Shown one piece after another: positions 1 through 5,079 of a DNA stretch of 5,079 bases. How positions within the stretch are numbered: position 1 is the first letter of the stretch; every line of letters begins with the position of its first letter. The stretch comes from an uncultured Elusimicrobium sp. (lineage in GTDB: Bacteria > Elusimicrobiota > Endomicrobiia > Endomicrobiales > Endomicrobiaceae). The stretch spans positions 1-5,079 of the forward strand of contig CACWKJ010000079.1 of assembly GCA_902761395.1 (NCBI GenBank), given 5' to 3'. The notes under the pieces were generated by a model. The model was not told where the DNA came from, did no database searches, and worked only from the letters and a program-made list of their open reading frames with translations. The position numbers and the translations under genes are program-made.

Positions 1-3
1 AAA

Positions 4-16
4 ATTTTTCTTCCTG
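4..16 (-). promoter_or_regulatory. Shine-Dalgarno-like site for a gene just outside the window
   Basis: About 23 nt past the stop of the RCC1-repeat gene, the minus strand reads AGGAAGAAAAA, with AGGAAG at about 15-10. No start codon follows before the window ends, but one would be expected within a few bases of the edge. This suggests a closely spaced downstream minus-strand gene. No terminator hairpin is visible between the stop at 39 and the edge. Confidence 0.3.
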
Positions 17-38
17 TTTTTTTTGTTTTATATAAATA

Positions 39-1634
39 TCAGTTTAAATTCCAATCCTGAACATCGCACTGATCATAATAATTATTGCCTGTAAAAACAA
101 TTGTCCCGTTATTTTTTAATCCTATGGTATAATTTAATCCGGCAGAAACTTCAACTATATTTTGCCAATCTTCAACATCGCATTGGCCATAAGAATTGTC
201 ACCGGTAGCAACAACTGTCCCGTCTTTTCTAAGGCCTGCGGTATGTTCTTCTGCCGCAGATATTGCAATTATATTTTCTCTGCTTGCTATATTACATTGC
301 CAATTAGAATTATTTCCTATAGCAACAACTGTTTTGTTTCTCATTAAACCTACGGTATGATATTCTCCCGCAGATATTTCTATAATTCCGCCCCAATCTC
401 TGATATCACACTGTCTGTTTTTGTTGTTCCCGCAGGCAATAACCGTTCCGTCTTCTTTTAGTCCGACCGTAAAATCTTTTCCTGCAGATATCGCAACTAT
501 ATGTTCCCATTTTGAAACATTACACTGTCCGTAATAATTGTTCCCGCAAGCAACTACCGTTCCGTCTTTTTTTAATCCGACCGTATGGCAATTTCCTGCA
601 GATATTGAAACTATATCGTGCCAATGTGCTACATCACATTGTCCGTTATCATTATTTCCGCAAGCAACTACTGTCCCGTCTTTTTTTAGACCTACCGTGT
701 GGTATCCTCCGGAAGATAACGATTTATATTTTGTATTTTTTATTTTATATATTGCTTTATATTTACAAAGCTTATTTATTCCTTTAAAAGTTATTGAATT
801 TGAAACGCCTATATTTTTTTCCGTTTTCATTCCCAAATGTTTAACATTGAATGATGTTAATTCTTTTTCAAGATTATCGTTTACGGAAAACATAGGTTTT
901 ATATCGAACTGGTATTGTGTTTGATACATTAGTTCCGCTTTTTCTTTACCTATACCCAAAAAGTCATACTCCAAAGAATATTTTTTCTTATTATATTTTA
1001 TATTCATAATAAAATCGCTTACATTAAATTCATCTACAGATACCAACTTAACATCCTGTTCGATTTCATCGTAAAAATTTGCAGTTTGAAAATAGTTCAA
1101 TTTTTCGGTAAACGGATTTGTAACATATATCATTGAATACAATATTTCATTTTCGTTTTCGAATAAATCCTTTTTTTTATATTCTTCCAAATCTTTCTTT
1201 TTCCTTTCTATACGTTCATCATACTCTTCTTGTGTTTCCCACTGACTTTTTTTTATGGCATTATGTACCAACTTTATCTGTTCATCATAAAAAGATGCTG
1301 TCTGTTTTTTGTTCTTTTCCAATATCTTTTCAAATTCATCCGTTAACTCTGTTATTTCCTGCTTTACTTTTGCGGCTTCCTGTATTGCCTGTTGTATCGT
1401 AATATCTTTATCAGCATCCCAAGAATCTATCATTTGTTGCGCTTTTACTTCCAATGTTTTTATTTCAATTTGATTTTCAAGATTAATCTTTTTTATAGCA
1501 TCCTTTTCTTGTTCTATCTGTATCTTTAATTCCATCAATTCTTGTTTTATCTGCCTTTGTTTTTGGCTTTGGTTTGCAAAAGATATGCCGCTAAACAATG
1601 ATATCATTATTATAAATAAAATAAACTTTTTCAT
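39..1634 (-). CDS. Exported coiled-coil protein with C-terminal RCC1-like repeat propeller
   Basis: 531 residues. Residues 1-20 are a Sec signal peptide (MKK, hydrophobic core, likely cleavage SFA|NQ), so the protein is exported to periplasm or surface; there is no lipobox or later membrane segment. Residues about 22-155 are highly charged, rich in K/E/Q, and probably helical coiled coil. Residues about 156-300 form a mixed, probably beta-rich domain I do not recognise. Residues 305-531 are six 38-residue RCC1-like repeats (core HTVGLKKDGTVVA, then GNN, GQCDV and a Trp), expected to close into a beta-propeller. Such propellers usually bind proteins or ligands; this one's partner cannot be told. 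The motif QTA[S/N]FYDE occurs twice, at 111-118 and 183-190. The ATG at 1634 is supported by the signal peptide and a GGGA Shine-Dalgarno 6 nt upstream. The gene follows a 239-bp AT-rich gap with its own candidate promoter. The reading frame and export are well supported; the function is unknown. Confidence 0.9.
   Translation of the reverse strand: MKKFILFIIMISLFSGISFANQSQKQRQIKQELMELKIQIEQEKDAIKKINLENQIEIKTLEVKAQQMIDSWDADKDITIQQAIQEAAKVKQEITELTDEFEKILEKNKKQTASFYDEQIKLVHNAIKKSQWETQEEYDERIERKKKDLEEYKKKDLFENENEILYSMIYVTNPFTEKLNYFQTANFYDEIEQDVKLVSVDEFNVSDFIMNIKYNKKKYSLEYDFLGIGKEKAELMYQTQYQFDIKPMFSVNDNLEKELTSFNVKHLGMKTEKNIGVSNSITFKGINKLCKYKAIYKIKNTKYKSLSSGGYHTVGLKKDGTVVACGNNDNGQCDVAHWHDIVSISAGNCHTVGLKKDGTVVACGNNYYGQCNVSKWEHIVAISAGKDFTVGLKEDGTVIACGNNKNRQCDIRDWGGIIEISAGEYHTVGLMRNKTVVAIGNNSNWQCNIASRENIIAISAAEEHTAGLRKDGTVVATGDNSYGQCDVEDWQNIVEVSAGLNYTIGLKNNGTIVFTGNNYYDQCDVQDWNLN
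42..722 (-). repeat. Six tandem 114-bp units encoding 38-residue RCC1-like repeats
   Basis: In coding order the units are at 722-609, 608-495, 494-381, 380-267, 266-153 and 152-42 (residues 305-342, 343-380, 381-418, 419-456, 457-494, 495-531). Spacing is exactly 38 codons with no insertions. Each has the pattern S-A-G, H/Y-T-V-G-L, D-G-T-V-V-A, G-N-N, Q-C-[D/N]-[V/I], W, I-[V/I]. Units 1 and 2 are most alike, also in DNA. Unit 4 is most degenerate (MRNKTVVA, and no Trp, with ASRENII instead of a D/K-W stretch). The last unit stops just after its Trp, before the strand that would complete its blade. Classical eukaryotic RCC1 repeats are longer (about 50-60 residues, seven blades); this short form is known in bacterial proteins. 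Confidence 0.9.
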
Positions 1635-1644
1635 ATAAATTCCC
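1635..1644 (-). promoter_or_regulatory. Ribosome binding site of the RCC1-repeat gene
   Basis: On the minus strand the sequence CCCGGGAATTTAT leads directly into the ATG at 1634. GGGA (1644-1641) sits 6 nt upstream, a modest but well-placed Shine-Dalgarno. It supports this start, as does the signal peptide that begins at this Met. Confidence 0.55.
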
Positions 1645-1695
1645 GGGTTGTTTTATATAACTGTCTTTAATTTAAACTAAATTTATAAGTTAAAT

Positions 1696-1724
1696 ATAAT
1701 ACTACCTTATTTAACAAATTGCAA
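1696..1724 (-). promoter_or_regulatory. Candidate sigma70-type promoter for the RCC1-repeat gene
   Basis: On the minus strand, TTGCAA (1724-1719) matches 4 of 6 bases of the TTGACA -35 box. It is followed after exactly 17 bp by TATTAT (1701-1696), which matches 5 of 6 bases of the TATAAT -10 box. Transcription would start near 1689, giving a leader of about 55 nt. The whole region is A/T, so chance matches are common and other placements cannot be excluded. Confidence 0.35.
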
Positions 1725-1762
1725 ATTATTAACATATTATAAACATATAAACTTTACTATAT

Positions 1763-1787
1763 AAAAAATATATAATGTATATTATAT
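1763..1787 (-). terminator. Possible weak intrinsic terminator after the four-gene operon
   Basis: A perfect dyad ATATAAT-GTAT-ATTATAT (1770-1787 on the plus strand) has 7-bp arms and a 4-nt loop. Read on the minus strand it is followed, after one A, by six T residues (1768-1763). This has the shape of a rho-independent terminator about 90-110 nt past the stop of the YhcH-like gene. The stem contains only A:T pairs, so it would be unstable and may not terminate efficiently; it could also be chance structure in AT-rich DNA. Confidence 0.3.
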
Positions 1788-1799
1788 TTATCATTAAAT

Positions 1800-1819
1800 T
1801 ATATAATACATATTATATA
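1800..1819. repeat. Perfect AT-only inverted repeat in intergenic region
   Basis: TATATAAT-ACAT-ATTATATA is a perfect dyad with 8-bp arms and a 4-nt centre. It lies 12 bp from a similar 7-bp dyad (1770-1787). No T-run follows it on the minus strand, so it is not a terminator by itself. It could be an operator-like site, part of a longer mRNA 3' structure, or low-complexity chance. Confidence 0.4.
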
Positions 1820-1873
1820 GTACATTAAAATTCAAAACATACACAACAAGTATAAACAAACAAAACAAAAGTT

Positions 1874-2332
1874 TTAGGCATTTAGATACTTTACAGGGAT
1901 TTTAACTATGCACTTTTTTACAGCCTTTTGGCAGCATAAAGGGGCATGAGTATCTTCCGGAAAAAAGATAGCAAACTCCCCTTTCTTTAAATTTATATAT
2001 GTGTCAGGAATGTTTGAATAAAAAGATATATCCTTTTTAGGATTGTACTTTTTTAACACTTTAAACTTCTTATCAAAAAACTTCCACCCTATTTTTTCTT
2101 TACCTGAAACTACATATTGTAAATCTATATATTTTTTATGTTTTTCCAATACCTGCTCTTTTTTAGGTTTAGGATCACATGTTTGAACAACTGCATAAAT
2201 ACTTTTTGTTATGTTATATTTACCATCCAAAGTTTTATTATCAATATTTTCAACTATATAATCAAAAACAATATTCAATTGCGGGAAAAAATTTAATATA
2301 TTCTTATAATTCTTTATTGATGATACCAACAT
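1874..2332 (-). CDS. YhcH/YjgK/YiaL (DUF386) family protein, probable sugar anomerase
   Basis: 152 residues, the usual full length for this cytosolic, cupin-like, single-domain family. Diagnostic motifs are E63-x-H65 in LEKHKKYIDLQYVVSGKE (61-78) and FFPEDTHAPL (123-132, H129), followed by KKCIVKI (139-145); E63, H65 and H129 are the likely metal ligands. E. coli YhcH, a family member, is a metalloprotein that anomerises N-acetylneuraminate for its aldolase, and other members sit beside sugar-catabolic genes. The substrate here cannot be assigned: no sialic-acid or other sugar gene lies nearby, and family membership alone does not fix it. The start at 2332 has an unusually strong Shine-Dalgarno and lies 24 nt after the stop of the barrel gene, so it is probably the last gene of the operon. 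It has no signal peptide. Cys 133, 134 and 141 cluster near the C-terminus, with no evident role. Confidence 0.88.
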   Translation of the reverse strand: MLVSSIKNYKNILNFFPQLNIVFDYIVENIDNKTLDGKYNITKSIYAVVQTCDPKPKKEQVLEKHKKYIDLQYVVSGKEKIGWKFFDKKFKVLKKYNPKKDISFYSNIPDTYINLKKGEFAIFFPEDTHAPLCCQKAVKKCIVKIPVKYLNA

Positions 2333-2344
2333 TTCCCCTCCCTT
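2333..2344 (-). promoter_or_regulatory. Very strong Shine-Dalgarno of the YhcH-like gene
   Basis: The minus strand reads AAGGGAGGGGAA directly before the ATG at 2332. GGAGG (2341-2337) lies 4 nt from the start. It is by far the strongest ribosome site in the window and fixes the start codon. It suggests this gene is translated independently and more efficiently than the upstream operon genes. Confidence 0.75.
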
Positions 2345-2356
2345 GCCTTTCTGCCG

Positions 2357-3400
2357 TTAAAATGCTTCCATCAAAGTAAAATATGTTCCTTGCGATTCAT
2401 TCGAATAAGCAAAATCTATCCTGAAATTCATTCTCGGGTTATCTTTTATCTTTATTCTTACACCAAAACCTGCAGCCGTCTTTATCTTATTTAAATCTAT
2501 ATCTTCCAAACTTTCATAAACATTTCCTACACCGGTAAATAATGCCAACCAAATACTATTTGTTATTTTTATTTTAAGTTCCGGTTGAAGAGCCAATAAA
2601 ATATTGTCAGAAAATCTGTTGGCATAAAAACCTCTTAACAGGTTTGAACCGCCTAACGCAGGTAAAACTTGTACCGGTGCATTTCCGTTTATAAATTCAG
2701 TATAAAACTGATAGGAAAACAATAATTTTTTATTATAAATATAAAAATAATTTCTGAAATCAAACTCTGTTTTTGAATAATTATACTTACTGCCAAACCT
2801 GTTGTTGTAAAGGAGATAATCCGCTCTTATAAAAACTCCTTTTGTAGGATATATATTACTGTCTCTTGTATCAAACTTTGCTTTAAATCCGAATCCGGAA
2901 ATAACCCCGTTTGTTTTACAATATTGAAGTTGCCCGTCGGCATCGGTATCCTGTATGGTCATATCCGATAAATCATATTGTACGCCGAACATTAAATTAT
3001 CTATTATTTTTCTTGAAAAACCTATTCCAAATCCGTGAGCTCTGTTAACAAACTCTTCTTCGTCGTCTTTTTCGGTATCATTTCCTATACCGTAAAATTT
3101 TCTTAAAAAATTTGTATAAATAAGTTTCCCTTCCAACAAATAATTTTGATTATCAAAATAAATTGCGGGAGCAACTCCAAAAGTAAACTGATTTTTTAAT
3201 GTGTACAAGGCAAACAAATTTAATGCCGAAAAATGTTTTTGATTATCGGATTTAAAATGTAATATATCGGTAAAAACCAAACCTAAACTTGTTTCCGGAG
3301 CATAAAAAGGAAACAGAAAAAAAATATTTTTTGACTGACTGTATGCTTGAGATACGGATAATAATAAAATAAGTGATATTAATGTAAAAATTTTTTTCAT
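2357..3400 (-). CDS. POTRA-less Omp85/BamA-family outer-membrane beta-barrel protein
   Basis: 347 residues with a Sec signal peptide (1 to about 19-21, cleavage near QAYS|QS). Almost the whole mature chain is a beta-barrel, with alternating aromatic/hydrophobic strands and a C-terminal Phe (F347) as in outer-membrane proteins. Omp85 hallmarks are FYGIGND (102-108), DTRDSNIYPTKG (177-188, the D-x-R-D...P..G turn) and GGSNLLRGF (250-258), the conserved L6 'RG[F/Y]' motif that reaches into the barrel lumen (R256, G257, F258). BamA and TamA have periplasmic POTRA domains; here the barrel starts within about ten residues of the cleavage site, so no POTRA is present and a BamA assembly role is unlikely. 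POTRA-less family members are known, but their function is poorly defined. The ATG overlaps the stop of the metal transporter as ATGA, with only a poor GAGAG sequence about 12 nt upstream, so translation is probably coupled. An acidic loop (DTEKDDEEE, 108-116) probably faces outside. Confidence 0.88.
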   Translation of the reverse strand: MKKIFTLISLILLLSVSQAYSQSKNIFFLFPFYAPETSLGLVFTDILHFKSDNQKHFSALNLFALYTLKNQFTFGVAPAIYFDNQNYLLEGKLIYTNFLRKFYGIGNDTEKDDEEEFVNRAHGFGIGFSRKIIDNLMFGVQYDLSDMTIQDTDADGQLQYCKTNGVISGFGFKAKFDTRDSNIYPTKGVFIRADYLLYNNRFGSKYNYSKTEFDFRNYFYIYNKKLLFSYQFYTEFINGNAPVQVLPALGGSNLLRGFYANRFSDNILLALQPELKIKITNSIWLALFTGVGNVYESLEDIDLNKIKTAAGFGVRIKIKDNPRMNFRIDFAYSNESQGTYFTLMEAF

Positions 3401-4293
3401 TTATTTTGTTTACTCTCTATTTCATTAAACGGCTCCAAATGAACCAATACATCCAAAATATCTTCGTTCGATTTCATAAGATTTAATTTTACTTCTTCGG
3501 ATATATCATGACCTTCTTGAACCGATATATTACCGTCAACCAATATATGCATATCAACAAAAAAAGTTTCACCGGCTTTTCTTGTTCTTATATCATGAAC
3601 TTCTTTAACATCTTTTGTTTGCAATGCAATTTGTTCTATCTTTGATAAAGTTTCACTGTCAACACTCTCATCCAAAATACTCAATATAGATTTTTTAAAT
3701 ATTGTATATGCAGGATAAATAATAAATACCGATACCACAATTGCACCTATGGCATCAAGCCATATTAATTTAGGAAATATTGCCGCTATTATAATTACTA
3801 TTGCTACAGGCAAAGAACTTATTGCATCGGATCTGTGATGCCAGGCATTTGCTTTTACCGCAGGCGATTTCAACATATTTGCTTTTTTTACCGTATATCT
3901 GTAAAGCCACTCTTTTGATATTATAGACAACATCGCACCGACAAATGCCACCAAACTCGGCGACTGAATATTGTTTTGTTTCAATGCCAATATTGCTTTA
4001 GCAAAAATAGATATACCTACAAAAGCTAAAGCTATGGCAATAAAAATTGTAACCAATAACTCTATTTTTCTGTGTCCGTATTGATGCTCTTCATCTGCCG
4101 GAGCCAACCAATATTTTACACCGAAAATTATAGATAAATCCGTTGCCAAATCGGAAAAACTGTGAACACCGTCGGCTATTAAAGCCTGACTGTTTCCCAA
4201 ATATCCTATAACAAGTTTTGTTATCGACAGAAATAAGTTTACTATTATTCCAACAACAGTAACATTCTTTATTTCTTTCTCTTTATTTTCCAT
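3397..4293 (-). CDS. Cation diffusion facilitator (CDF) family metal exporter, YiiP-like
   Basis: 298 residues, typical for bacterial CDF transporters: about six membrane helices (10 to ~205) and a cytosolic C-terminal domain (~208-290). These proteins export divalent metals, mainly Zn2+, by proton antiport across the inner membrane. All three YiiP metal sites are recognisable, almost residue for residue. The transport site is H44-x3-D48 (VHSFSD) plus H152-x3-D156 (HHRSD). The loop site is D67, H70 and H74 in DEEHQYGHRK. The C-terminal-domain site is H233, H249, H262 and H285, with E287 where YiiP has Asp. The first transport residue is His rather than YiiP's Asp, the HDHD pattern of zinc-preferring ZnT proteins. 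Zinc is therefore the best guess; Fe, Mn or Co cannot be excluded. The ATG overlaps the methyltransferase gene by 11 nt and its GAGG is 15 nt away, so coupling is likely. No metal-regulator gene is nearby. Confidence 0.93.
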   Translation of the reverse strand: MENKEKEIKNVTVVGIIVNLFLSITKLVIGYLGNSQALIADGVHSFSDLATDLSIIFGVKYWLAPADEEHQYGHRKIELLVTIFIAIALAFVGISIFAKAILALKQNNIQSPSLVAFVGAMLSIISKEWLYRYTVKKANMLKSPAVKANAWHHRSDAISSLPVAIVIIIAAIFPKLIWLDAIGAIVVSVFIIYPAYTIFKKSILSILDESVDSETLSKIEQIALQTKDVKEVHDIRTRKAGETFFVDMHILVDGNISVQEGHDISEEVKLNLMKSNEDILDVLVHLEPFNEIESKQNK

Positions 4294-5041
4294 TTAATTG
4301 TTTTGAAACCTCATATACGGCAATAGAACATGCAACCGCAGCATTTAAAGATTGAGATTTTCCCCACATATCTATTTTTATTTTGTTATCAACGATATCC
4401 AAAACGTCTTTGTTTATACCGTTGGATTCATTACCTATTATTATTGCAGTACTGTTTTTAAATTTAAACCTTGATAAAACATTGTCGGTATCCAACGAGA
4501 AAGCACAAGTGTTTATTTGTTTTTGTTTCATTTGCAACATCAAAGAAACTATATCACATTCTTGAATTACGGGTATATTAAAAATTGCTCCCATTGTTGA
4601 TCTTATAACTTTATCGCCATAAACATCTGCGGAATTTTTTGATATAAAAATTCCTTTACATCCGAAAGATTCCGCCGTTCTTATAATTGTACCCATATTT
4701 CCGGGATCTTGTAATGTATCTATTACAACAAAAATACCTTTTCCGGATAATATTGTTTCTTTATCGAACTTCTTCTTTTCAACAACAGCCAAAATTTCCT
4801 GAGGTGTTTTTGTATCGGAAATCTTCTTAAATATTTTTTCCGTCGTTATATATTTTTTATCTGCAACAAAATCTTTATATTTGTCCGTGCATAAAACAAA
4901 TTCGATTTTCCAATCTTTGGGAATTTCGGATACTTGTTTAAAACCTTCAACAACAAACAAAGATTTTTCATCTCTGTTTTTCTTTTCTTTTAAAGAAATT
5001 ACCGATTTAATAATATCGTTATGAACACTTTCTATAAACAT
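4283..5041 (-). CDS. TrmH/SpoU-family RNA 2'-O-ribose methyltransferase
   Basis: 252 residues, the usual length for the family. An N-terminal substrate-binding domain (about 10-95, with SLFVVEGFKQV at 27-37) is followed by a C-terminal SPOUT knot domain that binds S-adenosylmethionine. The three SpoU motifs are intact: motif 1 DTLQDPGNMGTIIRTA (108-123, with N115 and R121), motif 2 IIGNESNGI (201-209, with E205) and motif 3 IDMWGKSQSLNAAVA (223-237, with S231 and N233). The sequence VIRSTMGAIFNIPV (145-158) is also typical. It should methylate a ribose 2'-OH in rRNA or tRNA in the cytosol. Family members modify different sites (RlmB, TrmH and RlmP types), and the target cannot be assigned from sequence alone, so no symbol is given. 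The ATG at 5041 has AAGG 5 nt upstream. It is the first complete gene of the four-gene operon and overlaps the CDF gene by 11 nt. Confidence 0.93.
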   Translation of the reverse strand: MFIESVHNDIIKSVISLKEKKNRDEKSLFVVEGFKQVSEIPKDWKIEFVLCTDKYKDFVADKKYITTEKIFKKISDTKTPQEILAVVEKKKFDKETILSGKGIFVVIDTLQDPGNMGTIIRTAESFGCKGIFISKNSADVYGDKVIRSTMGAIFNIPVIQECDIVSLMLQMKQKQINTCAFSLDTDNVLSRFKFKNSTAIIIGNESNGINKDVLDIVDNKIKIDMWGKSQSLNAAVACSIAVYEVSKQLNGK

Positions 5042-5050
5042 TTTAACCTT
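5042..5050 (-). promoter_or_regulatory. Ribosome binding site of the TrmH-family gene
   Basis: The minus strand reads AAGGTTAAA before the ATG. AAGG (5050-5047) with a 5-nt spacer is a reasonable Shine-Dalgarno and supports the start at 5041. Confidence 0.55.
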
Positions 5051-5078
5051 ATATAAACTTTAATTCCTGTTTATCTTT
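5049..5078 (-). CDS. Possible C-terminal end of an upstream gene (fragment)
   Basis: One minus-strand frame entering from the right edge reads KDKQELKFI followed by TAA at 5051-5049, only 7 nt before the methyltransferase ATG. The other two frames hit stops within the same stretch. If real, it would be the previous gene of the operon. Nine codons are too few to judge; this AT-rich DNA could equally be an upstream leader. Confidence 0.2.
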   Translation of the reverse strand, partial: KDKQELKFI

Positions 5079-5079
5079 T

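Larger units (their letters stand above)
1635..1873. other. AT-rich intergenic region between operon and RCC1-repeat gene
   Basis: This 239-bp segment is almost entirely A/T and is the only substantial non-coding stretch in the window. In transcription order it contains a T-rich 3' flank of the YhcH-like gene, the dyads at 1819-1800 and 1787-1770, the T-run at 1768-1763, a candidate promoter at 1724-1696 and the ribosome binding site at 1644-1641. I see no tRNA, small ORF with a ribosome site, riboswitch-like structure or DnaA-box cluster in it. Confidence 0.8.

Noticed and set aside
42..722. CRISPR-like or satellite tandem array
   Set aside because: The units are 114 bp, contiguous, fully coding and vary at third codon positions like protein repeats; there are no spacers.
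162..924. Plus-strand open frames opposite the RCC1 repeats (162-347, 512-787, 538-924)
   Set aside because: They are antisense shadows of the 114-bp repeats: their own apparent internal repetition follows the minus-strand periodicity. They have no convincing ribosome sites or recognisable domains, while the minus-strand frame has both domain and signal-peptide support.
1133..1402. Plus-strand open frame rich in Phe, Leu and Pro opposite the coiled coil
   Set aside because: The complement of Lys/Glu-rich codons gives Phe/Leu/Ser-rich translation, so the apparent hydrophobicity is an antisense artefact of the charged coiled coil.
1681..1873. Replication origin or attachment site in the AT-rich gap
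   Set aside because: No DnaA-box cluster, iteron series, integrase gene or flanking direct repeat was seen; simple AT-rich intergenic DNA with a promoter explains it.
2179..2379. Plus-strand open frame across the YhcH-like start
   Set aside because: It lies antisense to a full-length, motif-bearing family member and its strong Shine-Dalgarno, and it has no recognisable feature of its own.
2357..3400. BamA or TamA assembly factor
   Set aside because: The barrel and RGF motifs fit the superfamily, but no POTRA domains are present and 347 residues is far shorter than either protein; it is not a truncated frame, since signal peptide, barrel and C-terminal Phe are all intact.
3397..4293. Magnetosome MamB/MamM-type CDF transporter
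   Set aside because: The AWHHRSD motif is shared with those proteins, but it is general to a broad CDF group. No magnetosome gene is nearby and the metal sites match YiiP throughout.

Overview
The window is a strongly AT-rich stretch of bacterial DNA in which every credible gene reads on the minus strand. A short exported outer-membrane barrel of the Omp85 family ending in Phe, two Sec signal peptides and purine-rich Shine-Dalgarno sites point to a Gram-negative (diderm) bacterium. The visible Shine-Dalgarno sites argue mildly against Bacteroidota. An Elusimicrobiota/Endomicrobia-like or spirochaete-like host is possible, but this is only an impression from protein style and base composition; no phylogenetic marker is present.

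Layout, read in the direction of transcription (right to left). At the right edge a few codons may be the tail of an upstream gene (stop at 5051-5049). Four tightly packed genes follow: a SpoU/TrmH-family RNA 2'-O-methyltransferase (5041-4283), a cation diffusion facilitator that resembles YiiP at all three metal sites (4293-3397, 11-nt overlap), a POTRA-less Omp85/BamA-type outer-membrane barrel (3400-2357, ATGA overlap) and a YhcH/YjgK/YiaL-family sugar anomerase-like protein (2332-1874, 24-nt gap, very strong Shine-Dalgarno). The overlaps suggest one transcript, but the four functions (RNA modification, divalent metal export, outer-membrane barrel, sugar anomerisation) do not form an obvious pathway.

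A 239-bp AT-rich intergenic region (1873-1635) separates this operon from the next gene. It holds two all-A/T perfect dyads, one followed by a T-run and so a possible weak terminator, and a plausible sigma70-type promoter.

The last gene (1634-39) encodes a 531-residue exported protein with a signal peptide, a charged coiled coil, an unrecognised middle domain and six 38-residue RCC1-like repeats. It is the least conventional gene here: architecture, repeat number, conserved cysteines and a duplicated QTA[S/N]FYDE motif all merit a second look. A Shine-Dalgarno-like sequence right at the left edge suggests another minus-strand gene begins just outside the window. No RNA genes, insertion sequences, CRISPR arrays or phage genes were seen, and no convincing new multi-gene system.
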